Positions 11,392-21,716 of a stretch of DNA of 64,000 nucleotides are shown in pieces. The translations under genes were made by a program, and so were the position numbers. The stretch's first letter is position 1, and each line of letters begins with the position of its first letter. Source of the DNA: Oscheius sp. JU75 (taxonomy: Eukaryota > Nematoda > Chromadorea > Rhabditida > Rhabditidae); assembly GCA_037178855.1 (NCBI GenBank), contig JASJZC010000005.1:2604001-2668000 (forward strand), given 5' to 3'. A model generated the notes under the pieces. The model worked only from the letters and a program-made list of their open reading frames with translations, made no database searches and was not told the origin of the DNA.

Positions 11392-12626
11392 TTGGGTTGG
11401 CAACTAAGTCTTTTCGCTTTTTGTAAACATGTTCTTTGTCTTGTGTACGATAACATCCGAGCTATTATAGCACCTCATGTAGCTCACTCAGTCCTCTACC
11501 ATCACCATGCAAAACACCACTTCCCTTCTTCTTATTCTCTATTCTCTCTGATCTTTTGATCTGGACCATTGATGACCTACCACCCTACCATCTGCGACAT
11601 GAGTTCCTCAAAGACACGAACGAAGCCCAAACAGCGGCTAATATCAACGATGCTTATGGCCAAGGGACGACGTCCACGAGGGTATGCCAATTGTGGTTTC
11701 ATCGCTTTCGATCTGGAGACAAAAGCATCGAAGACGAGCCAAGGTCAATTTTTGAGAATCGAAGCTGCTGCAGCTCTTGAACGAGAACAATCGGCAGACT
11801 ACCCGTGAACTAGCAGAGGCACTGTCTGTCAGTCATGCTGCAGTGGAACATCATTTGAAGCAATTGAGATTTATGAAGAAACTGAGTACTTGGTTGCCGC
11901 ATAACCTCAGTGACACCCAGAAGTGGCAGCGCATGTCCGTCGCCCATTTTCTCTTGTCCAGGTATGAGAGAAAATCCTTTTTACCACGCCTGGTAACGAG
12001 GAATGAGAAGTGAGTAACGTACGTAAGCTTCCAAAGGAAGCGTCAATGAGTGGGTCCAGGGCAGACACCAAGTCCTGATGTAGAACCCGACGCTCATCAA
12101 AGAAGATTATGCTCTGTGTTTCCTGGGATATCGAAGGAGTGGTGCATTGGGAACTGCTGGATGTTGGAGCTACCCTTACGGGCGCCATAAACAGCCAGCA
12201 GCTTGAAAAGGTTGCCGGTACACTTCGTCAGAAACAGCCGCTGAAGTCGAAGGTCATCCAGCAGATGGACAACGCGCGCCCCCATGTTGCAAAACTCACT
12301 CACTCCAAGATCCACGACCTAGGTTGGGAGATTCTACCCTAGCCTCCTTATAGCCCGTTCCTTGCCCCTTCCGATTATTACCTGTTCCGTACTCAACAAC
12401 GATATTGAAGGATAACACTTCGATTCCGACGACGCACTCAAAACTTGATTGAAAAACTTCTTCGCGTCGAAACCCAAGGTGTTCTACGACCGTGGTATTC
12501 GTAAGCTACCCGTGAAATGGGCGGACGTGATACATCATAATGGTGATTACAACGAATGAAAAAGTTGTTTGGAAGACAATAAATTTTTGCATTTGAAAAA
12601 GCGAAAAGACTTAGTTGCCAACCCAA
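11392..12626 (+). mobile_element. mariner-family DNA transposon, dead
   Basis: The element is 1,235 bp with 31-bp perfect terminal inverted repeats starting TTGGGTTGGCAACTAAGT. It is flanked by TA on both sides (11390-11391 and 12627-12628), the family's target-site duplication. Inside are remnants of a mariner transposase: an N-terminal helix-turn-helix (VCQLWFHRFRSGDKSIEDEP), a second HTH segment, QMDNARPH around the second catalytic Asp, and a block ending SDYYLF with the third Asp, reached past an in-frame stop. Several frameshifts and stops break the frame, and the first catalytic region reads RNEK instead of a DE-containing motif. Confidence 0.93.
11569..12385 (+). pseudogene. mariner transposase pseudogene
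   Basis: The remains of a roughly 340-residue DDD transposase are spread over at least three frames within the mariner element. Recognisable parts are the two HTH segments (about 11590-11900), the middle catalytic domain (12109-12342) and a final LAPSDYYLF piece after a stop. It is not translatable as one protein. Confidence 0.85.
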
Positions 12627-12893
12627 TATAATCGTATCCTGATATCAAAAGATCTCCATACGCGTGCATTTTGACCGCAATCATGTCGCGTCTATTTATT
12701 GCAGTCGTTACCAGTAGCAGACTTATTCACCCTCAACAGACAAGTCCTTTAATTAACAAAAGAAAATGTAAACGGTTCTTCTCCATTCTCTCCTCCTGTT
12801 TATTGTCTGCGCAGTTATCAGCTAATTACCTCATTCATCCGGTCACGTTGTCTCTCATATAGGCTCACTACTCGATCTTTATCACTCTCCAGC

Positions 12894-13987
12894 ATGTCCG
12901 GATTGCAGATGACTGACACGTTCTCCGTCGACCCCGTCGGAACAGCCTTCATGTGCTTTCTGTATATGGGTGTTGGTATCGTCTCGACTCTTTGCAATCT
13001 GGTCAACTTGGCTGTATTCTTTTCGACGAAAGAATTCCAGGAGAAGTATCTATTCTACATCATTCTGGACCTCGGGGAGCTTGTAAATGGTAACTTGTCC
13101 CTCTATTGTTCTAAAAGCGAATTGTCAGCAATCGCCTACATTGTGACAGGACAGGGAAGACTACGGGAGTTGTGGGCTGGCGAACTGACTGAACCTCATT
13201 CCGTGGCTGCCTGTTTCTTTCAGGTTTCTATCATATAGTTCAAAACCAAACCTGTTACAGCACCCGTGGCCGATTCTCTTGATTTTGGGAATGGAGCTGG
13301 TTACTATAACTATAGTGATTCTGTCTCTCGAAAGAATCTGCGCGGTTGTGGCCCCAATTCAGTTCAAAAACTTCTTCCTCTCTCCCTGCAAGTGGCTCAT
13401 TGTGCTGGTTATTCCTGCGTTTGGACTGGTAGGCAAATCTCTCCTTTTTTTTAAATTTTTCAGACCTCTTTGGTCATTGCGGGCTATTCCGCGATGACAG
13501 ATCGTAGCTTGAAGACAGCCACTGGACACTGCGGAATCATTACCAGTACCTCTCAATGGTTTTCCACATTCCATTTCACCTTTATCATGTTCGCCTACAT
13601 GTCAGCCTTCTGGAGCTGCCTCTTCGTCTGGCACACCTTCCGTGTAGGCTTTACTTCATTCACAGAACAATTCTTTAGGGTCGAAGTCATGGGACAAGAA
13701 AGCTGCGTGTAATGGTAGTTCTTGTCGGAACCTCAGCCGTGCTCGTCTCTATTCCCTCCCTAATCAACATCTTTATGCGATTCGGACTCTTTGATCTCAG
13801 CGACTTTTACTATTCCATCTCGTACTCTCTGCCCGGATTTCTCTCAATTGCCAATACCGTTGTGAACTTTAGCCTGCGACCGGATGTTCGGCGACGGTTC
13901 CTGGTGCTCTTCTTGAGGAGGTATGTTCAAGAGAAAGGAAACAAAAGAGTTGAGCCTGGCTCTATTACATTAGAATGCCGAATCTAG
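12894..13987 (+). CDS. Seven-transmembrane chemoreceptor-like GPCR
   Basis: Six exons starting at 12894, just after CTCTCCAG. Seven hydrophobic segments can be read. TM3 ends LSLERICAVVAPI (ERI in the DRY position) and TM7 ends ANTVVNFSLRPDVRRRF in the NPxxY region. The third intracellular loop (GRSHGTRKLRV) is restored only after removing a 35-bp intron at about 13643-13677. The layout resembles nematode serpentine receptors of the srsx/srv type; ligand and exact family are unknown. A decayed copy of the exon 1/exon 2 junction lies at 17590-17740. Confidence 0.75.
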
Positions 13988-14569
13988 TATTGTTACCGCA
14001 ATACCAGGAGACATTTTTTTCGCCCTTTTCTTAGATTTTTTTTTTCTTAAAAATCTCCATCTCTACTATCTAAAGCATGATGTTTTCTGTCTCTGTTTAT
14101 TGGTTTCTTGTCTGAGACCACGAAGAAGAAGCGAGCCAATTATTTTGTGCAGAAGTTTTATTGTTCGGGAATAGTTATTGCCTAGATTGGATGGCAAGTC
14201 AACTGTTGGGTGCGTTCTAGAACTTTACTTCTGTCCCAGTGAAGCCACTGCCCCCGTCTTTTGTTACTAAAAAGCGGCGCAGCCGCCATGGTAAACTGAA
14301 AGCAAAAGGACGGCTGTTTTATTTTGCCTAAAATAAAAAGACAATTGCTCTTTTCAATTGATTCAGAAAAAGAAACTTGCAGACACAACCTTACTCTCCA
14401 CTACCATCACGAGGGCAGCTCGAGCAGCACGCATCACACAACCCAGACCCATCCAATTAGACATCATTCGGTCGACCTGCACTTTCCGAGACACAACTTC
14501 CTCCATCATAATTGAACAGATTTTTATTTACAAATAACCCGTATTAAAACAGCACACCTATTAAAGTTT
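13988..14569. other. Intergenic, mostly a dispersed repeat
   Basis: This gap between the GPCR and the first acyltransferase (convergent) is largely occupied by repeat R1 copy 1. No gene is seen. Confidence 0.5.
14055..14330 (+). repeat. Dispersed repeat family R1, copy 1
   Basis: About 275 bp running from CTCTACTATCTAAAGC to a GGACGGC end. Shared blocks are AGAAGCGAGCCAATTAT, TTGGATGGCAAGT and a short palindromic GCGGCGCAGCCGCC. Close copies lie at 20061-20350 (minus) and 57375-57640 (plus). No ORF is present. It is probably a non-autonomous mobile element. Confidence 0.75.
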
Positions 14570-17153
14570 TCAAAGCTTCTCTACTATTTCTTCGATTTCC
14601 AGTTTCGGTTTCTCGTCTTCCCAGCTCTCGACTATCTTTTCTTCCGGTTTTACTCTAGGTCCTCGGCTACGCATCAGACCATCGACAGCCATCTTTTCCA
14701 GTTTCAAGAATGGTAGCTCGCAAGTACAACTCCAAACGAAGGCAAAGCAATAAGCCATGATCGTGATGGGAATGGTGAAGGTTTGGAATTGAGCCAGAAA
14801 GCTTGTGAAGTGAAGTGGTCGGTCGAAGAGATTCATGAAGTATGTGATGACAAACCAGTGGACAAGGTAGGCTGTGTAGCTGAGTCTTCCGAGTGGTTGC
14901 CAAAGGGGATGATCCATGAATGCTGCGATAGGACCTCCCCAACCATAGAAGTTGGCAGCAACAGTCCAACAGATGAAGATTCCCCAGCCGATCCGACTGA
15001 ATGAGTAGTAGAAGGCGCTTGTAAACTTGCTAAAGGTTTCTTTGAGCTTTTGCGAAGGGCTATGTCTTACCTCCAATTAGTCTCAAAGGCCAGATACTTA
15101 TGCGGGCCATAGACACAAGCTAGGGCTATTCCAATAGCACAGATCCAACCGATAATAGGGAGAATAAAGTGGAATTTCGGACGCTTGCTTTTTGGGAACT
15201 TGACCAGCAAATAGCCAGCGTACATTCCGATCAAATAGGGTGTGATTCGGATCCAAGGAGCACAGTACAGCTTGACAAAGAAGTCGTCGGTTCTGAACAC
15301 TTTTGTCTTATTTGCCCATGTGCTTCAGACTAACTTGGCTCCAGCTCGAAGCAAACTTCCAGCCAGGTTGTCGTGGAAAACCCAATAGAAGGTCAGACCG
15401 ACGCTTCCACTGATGGCCGAGATGATGACAGCCAGTCCGATCCAGTGGTTGATGAAAAGGGCGACGAGGAAGACTGGAGCAGCCAAGTACATCTGGGTGT
15501 CTGCGGCCAGGTACCAAGTGATGCCGTAGCACTGGAAGACGAGACTCTTCAGTAAGATTTTGTTTCATACCGTCTCTTTAGGCTCGAAATTGTTTATGTA
15601 GATCAAGTTCCTCCACCAGTACTTCACACAGAGATCAGCAGCCTCGACATTTCCGAAAAGCATAGCATTCTGGCCGACAATCAATGGGGTGAAGGCGACG
15701 TAGAATCCGATGAAGAGCATATAAGGAGGCGTGAGTCTGAGAGTTGGATTAGAAATCTAGAGAATAGAGTGGAACCTGAGATATCGATGTACATAGAAAA
15801 GTATCCACGTCGCAGGATTCTTGATCAGCTGGGGCTTTTTGAACATTTGCTAAATATCCATCATTAGGAAGAATCCAAGAGACGTTACCTTGAAGAACAT
15901 GTAAGAGACGAGCATTCCAGACAGAACAAAGAAGGTATCGACAGAGAAGAAAGCACTTCCAATCGTGTCTGCTGCTATCGGCTTCATGAGGTTGAAGACC
16001 GGCTGGAGATTATCTAGATGTGAGAACTGACATCTTTAAAAAAAGAAGAAACTCACCAGCATTGAACCAAAGGGTAGCCACGTGACCTGTTACTACCCAA
16101 ACCATTGAAAAGAAGCGGATACAGTCCAAAGACTTTAGATGTCCTTCTCTAGCCGGTGTAGTGTCCAGAATTGCATGTCCGTTCGTGTAAAAGGAGAAGA
16201 CCAAAAGCAGACGAAGGCACAGATGTTCGGCCTCTTTGGCCGGTCTGTTCAGATAACTGTCCCTGACAAAGTCCACCACGGACGCGAAGACACACAGACC
16301 AACAAGGATTGCCAGGAAGATACTGGAAGTCGATCTGTCTGACTCTCTATATATCGACTAACACAAAGATCCAAAAGAAGGTATTGGTATGTCCTGTCTC
16401 CGGAACACATTCGACTCCACAATGGGTGAATGGCATCAAATGATGGGTATTATTCCATATCAGCAGTATGTCCTGTAATCAATCACAAAAATGACGAACG
16501 GTCTTTCTATTGATATGCGCTAGTGGGAATAAGCTTCTTATCTAACTAATCTCGACTCACTTGTTCACTGCATGAAGCTGGCATACAGACGGCTCTTTTG
16601 GTTGTGAGTGTGGTTCCGGCGGTTGAATCGCAGCTTGCATTCTAAAGGATACAGTCTTGAACAGAGCAAGGATCGACTCACTTTGCCGAAAGCAGAGGAA
16701 ACGAAGCAGTAGTGGGTCTTGTAGTAGTGCTTGCTCACTTCTTTACACTCTGTCTCAGACCCAGATTGGGTCAGGTCGATGTCCAGAACTCCTGGAGGAA
16801 GCCGACCGAAAGCATCCAGTTCTAAAACCATTAATGCTGGAGGACAAATGGAGAAACCAACGTTTGAGAGCGTATATGTTCTTCTTCAGCTCGGCCTTCG
16901 TCTCATTGTTACATTTTGGCGGTTGCTGGATGAAGCACTTGTTGAAGTCTGTGGCAAAGACCGCGAGATCGTTCATCCATCTGGTGTAGTCAGTTTGGCA
17001 TTCAGGCGATACTCCAGCGATGGTTTTCGTTTTGAAAATTTCGTTCTCTTCGGAAGTCGGAAGCCATCTCTCCCGAATAAGGAATCGCTCGAAGTCAGAG
17101 ATGGACAGTACAGGTTGGAAGAAAAGTATGAGGACGACCAATGGTCTAGACAT
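14570..17153 (-). CDS. NRF-6-like membrane acyltransferase, paralogue A
   Basis: Eleven exons are readable. The N-terminal signal peptide (MSRPLVVLILFFQPVLS) is followed by the nose-resistant-to-fluoxetine (NRF) domain with paired Cys and the typical RAVCMPASCSEQ. Next comes an acyltransferase-3 membrane domain with DCIRFFSMVWVVTGHV, DTFFVLSGMLVSYMFF, LTPPYMLF and GRLSYTAYLVHWFVITYF. Members are multi-pass proteins implicated in lipid or drug transport in nematode gut and epidermis. Introns are mostly 39-42 bp; the one after SCSEQ is about 85 bp. No stop or frameshift was seen. Paralogue B lies just upstream on the same strand. Confidence 0.9.
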
Positions 17154-18131
17154 CGTGTGGTGCGATAAGCTCAGTTCAGATTTGAAGCCTCTTAAATGCA
17201 GAAGGGCAACCCCAAGATAAGGCCCGTGATATCATTTCCGACAGCTCATCGGTTTTGAATTATTGGCATCGATGTTGAGAAGAACAAGTTCATCTTTGGC
17301 TCTGAAATGAGTCAGATCTTGGTAGGCTTGAACTACGAGAAAGGTGGACAGACTCAGCCCCATCAGATTATTTTGTAACTGTCAACGAGCATGCCTCTAG
17401 TATCCTACTACTGAACAATCAAAAACAGCGAACACGCAAATCATAAAATTACAGTCCCTAGAAAGATAAGGACACAAATCTGGGGGTGTCTCGGTCATGC
17501 TAGGCTAATAATAGCACAGGGTAGTTTTGGATCAAGTTCGAGATTTCACTTGACTTATCTTCTCGCTATTCCCGTTCGTAATAGTCTTCTGAACATAGTA
17601 ATTTGGACCTCCGCGAGCTTATGAAATGTTAACTTGTCCCTCTTTTGTTCTTACATGAGACTCTTTAACAGTCGCGTTCACATTGACTGGTCAGGGAAGA
17701 CTACGGAAAATGCGGACTGGAAAGCGGTACTCTTCTTCTTCTAGAGAAACAAAACAAAAGTGTAGTTCAAAAAGGTGACTCTAAGGAATGACAAAAAAGT
17801 AAAAGAAGAATAATGATGAGTAGCGAGACCAAGTTCGACCAGCATTTCGAAGTTATTGCAAAAAAATCACCTTCGTCCTTGGACTGATAACAAGATTTCG
17901 ATGAGCGCGGTATCCTTCACAGATAGCCAACTAGGTGTCTAAAGAAAGCTATTGTAGTCAGGATTCCTGTTTTTCTCTACCTGTAGAGATACAATACCTT
18001 TTCCTCCGGATATCATCCAATCAGACATCAATCTGTCTTGCACTTTCCGAGTCACAACTTTCTCCATTACAATTGAATATATCTTTATTTACAAATGACC
18101 CGCATAACTTCAATAAACCGTTTCAAAATTT
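17154..18131. other. Intergenic, holds only the GPCR relic
   Basis: No intact gene is seen between the two acyltransferases. The stretch near 18010-18130 repeats the downstream flank of paralogue A. Confidence 0.5.
17590..17740 (+). pseudogene. GPCR fragment relic
   Basis: The sequence matches 13060-13190 of the intact GPCR: the GGACCT...GAGCTT exon end, the following TAACTTGTCCCTC intron start, and the CAGGGAAGACTACGG next exon. It lacks an open frame. It is evidence that a GPCR+acyltransferase unit was duplicated and one receptor decayed. Confidence 0.7.
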
Positions 18132-20984
18132 TCAAAGCTTCTCAACTATTTCTTCGATTTCCTGTTTCGGTTTCTCGTCTTCCCAGCTCTCGACTATCTT
18201 TTCTTCCGGTTTTACTCTAGGACCTCGGCTACCCATCAGACCATCGACAGCCATCTTTTCCAGTTTCAAGAATGGTAGCTCGCAAGTGCAACTCCAAACG
18301 AAGGCAAAGCAATAAGCCATGATCGTGATGGGAATGGTGAAGGTTTGGAACTGAGCCAAGAAGCTAGTGAAGTGAAGCGGTCGGTCGAAGAGGTTTATGA
18401 AATATGTGATGACGAAATAGTGGACGAGGTAGGCTGTGTAGCTGAGTCTTCCGAGTGGTTGCCAAAGGGGATAGTCCATGAATGCTGCGATAGGACCTCC
18501 CCAGCCATAGAAGTTGGCAGCAACAGTCCAACAGATGAAGATTCCCCAGCCGATTCTACTGAACGAGTAGTAGAAGGCGCTTGTAAACTTGCTAAAGGTT
18601 TCTTTGAGCTTTTACGAAGGGCTATGTCTTACCTCCAATTAGTTTCAAAGGCCAGGTACTTGTACGGACCAAAGACACAAGCTAGGGCTATTCCAATAGT
18701 ACAGATCCATCCGATGATCGGGAGGAGAACGTGGAGCCTTGGACGCTTGTTCTTTGGGAACTTGACCAGCAGATATCCCACGTACATTCCTACCAAATAG
18801 GGAGTAATTCGTATCCAGGGAGCTAAGTACAGTTTGATGTGGAAGTCTTCGGTTCTGGAAGATTTAAATAGCTGACTACCATCCTCACTTGGCTCCAGCA
18901 CGAATCAAATTTGCTGCCAGATCGTCATGAAAAATCCAATAGAAGGTCAGACCGACGCTTCCACTGATGGCCGAGATGATGACAGCCAGTCCGACCCAGT
19001 GGCTGATGAAAAGGGCGACGAGGAAGACTGGAGCAGCCAAGTACATCTGGGTGTCTGCGGACAGATACCAGCTGATACCGTAACACTGAAAGACGTGTTT
19101 ATAAGGAAAGAGTCTTTCTATAACCGTGTCTTCGGGTTCGAAATTATTGATGTAGATAAGGTTCCGCCACCAATACTTTACACAGAGGTCGACTTCCTCT
19201 GCATTTCCGAAAAGCATGGCATTCTGGCCGACGATCAATGGGGTGAAGGCGATATAAAATCCGATGAAGAGCATATAGGGAGGCGTGAGTCTGACAGTTG
19301 GATTAGAAATCTAGAGCATGGAGTGGAACCTGAGATATCGATGTACATAGAAAAGTATCCACGTCGCAGGATTCTTGATCAGCTGGGGCATTCTGGACAT
19401 TTGCTAAAATTTTGTTTGAGAGCTATTCTGGGTCTTTTACCTTGAAGAACATATAGGAGACAAGCATTCCGGAGAGAACGAAGAAGGTGTCGACCGAGAA
19501 GACTGCACTGCCGATAATGTCTGCTGCTATGGGTTTCATGAGATGGAAGGCGGGTTGGAGAGTATCTGAATGATATCTATTAAATGCGAACAGCATGCGG
19601 TGTACCAGAATGCAGCCAAAGTGTGGACACGTGACCTGTGACTACCCAAACCATTGAAAAGAAGCGGATACAGTCAAGAGACTTTAGATGTCCTTCTCTA
19701 GCCGGTGTAGTGTCCAGAATTGCATGTCCGTTCGTGTAAAAGGAGAAGACCAAAAGCAGACGAAGGCACAGATGTTCGGCCTCTTTGGCCGGTCTGTTCA
19801 GATAACTGTCCCTGACAAAGTCCACCACGGACGCGAAGACACACAGACCAACAAGGATTGCCAGGAAGATACTGGAAGTCGATCTGTCTGACTCTCTATA
19901 TATCGACTAACACAAAGATCCAAAAGAAAGTATTGGTATGTCCTGTCTCCGGAACACATTCGACTCCACAATGGGTGAATGGCATCAAATGATGGGTACT
20001 ATTCCATATCAGCAGTATGTCCTGTAATCAATCACAAAAATGACGAACGGTCTTTCTACTACCAGCCGTCTCCGACGTCCGTTTGCCTTCAGTGTACATT
20101 GGCGGCTGCGCCGCTTCGTAGTACCAAAAGGCTTCCAGTGGCTTTATTGGGACAAAAAACTTTGAGAAGTTCTCGAGCGCAGCCAAAGATGACTTGCCAC
20201 CCAATTAGGCACTAACTGTTTTTAAACAACAAAACTTCTGGACAACATAATTGGCTCGCTTCTACTTCGTGACTACGGACAAGAAGCAAACAAACATCCA
20301 AACAATGTCCGCCACAGAAATCATCGCGCTTCAGATAGTAGAGGTGCGCTAGTGGGAATAAGCTTCTTATCTAACTAATCTTGACTCACTTGTTCACTGC
20401 ATGAAGCTGGCATACAGACGGCTCTTTTGGTTGTGAGTGTGGTTCCGGCGGCTGAATCACAGCTTGCATTCTAAAGGATAGTCTTGAAAAGTCTTGAACA
20501 GAATCGACTCACTTTGCCGAAAGCAGAGGAAACGAAGCAGTAGTGGGTCTTGTAGTAGTGCTTGCTCACTTCTTTACACTCTGTCTCAGACCCAGATTGG
20601 GTCAGGTCGATGTCCAGAACTCCTGGAGGAAGCCGACCGAAAGCATCCAGTTCTAAAACCATTAATGCTGGAGGACAAATGGAGAAACCAACGTTTGAGA
20701 GCGTATATGTTCTTCTTCAGCTCGGCCTTCGTCTCATTGTTACATTTTGGCGATTGCTGGATGAAGCACTCGTTAAAGTCTTTGGCAAAGACCGCAAGAT
20801 CGTTCATCCATCTGGTGTAGTCAGTTTGGCATTCAGGCGATACTCCAGTGATGGTTTTCGTTTTGAAAATTTCGTTCTCTTCGGAAGTCGGGAGCCATCT
20901 CTCCCGAATAAGGAATCGCTCAAAGTCAGAGATGGACAGTACAGGTTGGAAGAAAAATATGAGGACGACCCATGGTCTAGACAT
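18132..20984 (-). CDS. NRF-6-like membrane acyltransferase, paralogue B
   Basis: Same exon layout as paralogue A and very similar in sequence: signal peptide MSRPWVVLIFFFQPVLS, NRF domain with RAVCMPASCSEQ, and the acyltransferase-3 domain ending in the same acidic tail (IEEIVEKL). Two differences stand out. The intron after SCSEQ contains an inserted R1 repeat (20061-20350), absent from A. The 39-bp intron between the NNFEPEDT and CYGISW exons has no stop and a length divisible by three, so reading through it would add 13 residues. All exons remain open, so both copies look functional. Confidence 0.9.
20061..20350 (-). repeat. Dispersed repeat family R1, copy 2 (intronic)
   Basis: This copy interrupts an intron of acyltransferase B exactly where paralogue A has a short uninterrupted intron (around 16505-16525). 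It therefore moved in after the gene duplication. It carries the ATAATTGGCTCGCTTCT block seen in the other copies. Confidence 0.75.
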
Positions 20985-21716
20985 TGTATGAGTGCGACGC
21001 GCACTTTTCGTTTTTGAAGCATTTTATACACAGGAGGGCAATCCCAATGGACGATAAGGAACGTGAAATCATTTCTGACAGCTCATCGATTTTGGCTTTT
21101 TCGTATCTATGCTCTGAAGATAACAACTTTATCTTTGATGCCATGACGAATCAGATCACGGTAGACTTGAATTTCAAAGATGGCGGTCAAGCTGGTGACT
21201 CAACTCCCATTCTATAACTTTGCAACTGTGAATGATGTTTCTACATTCTGTTAGAGTTTTCACTCAATTTACTTTCCCGCAAGCGTGTTCATTCAGATCC
21301 TGCAAATCCCAGTCTAAAACAGTCTTCTAAACACGCCTGAAATCGCATCACTTTTTGAAGAAACGGCCGCCAACACCGCAGCTTTCGCTACTACATAACA
21401 CAATTAGATTCCTCGGTAGTAAACGAACGCAATTTCCTTTTGCAGTAACGGCCACCTCATAATCACAACTGAAACTTTTTTGAAGCTTCAATACTACAGC
21501 GAAGTTTCAAAGTTAATTCTTATAATTGTGTTGTTTCGCTAGAACAAAATAAAAAAACAAGTATAATTGGGAAATTGCGTCCTTGTATCATCAAAGTACC
21601 CAAAATTACATAAGTTCACGCCGTCTTTTTGCAGGTCCAGTGTTAATTAGTGCCCAAACCTTCCCGGCACTGGTCAACTGTCTCCATGACAACGGGTTCC
21701 AATCGTCTCGTCTACC
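20985..21716. other. Intergenic, no gene seen
   Basis: Only short ORFs. The stretch is AT-rich from about 21200 and has GCCGCC-type repeat-like scraps near 21365-21400 resembling the R1/R2 families. Confidence 0.45.
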
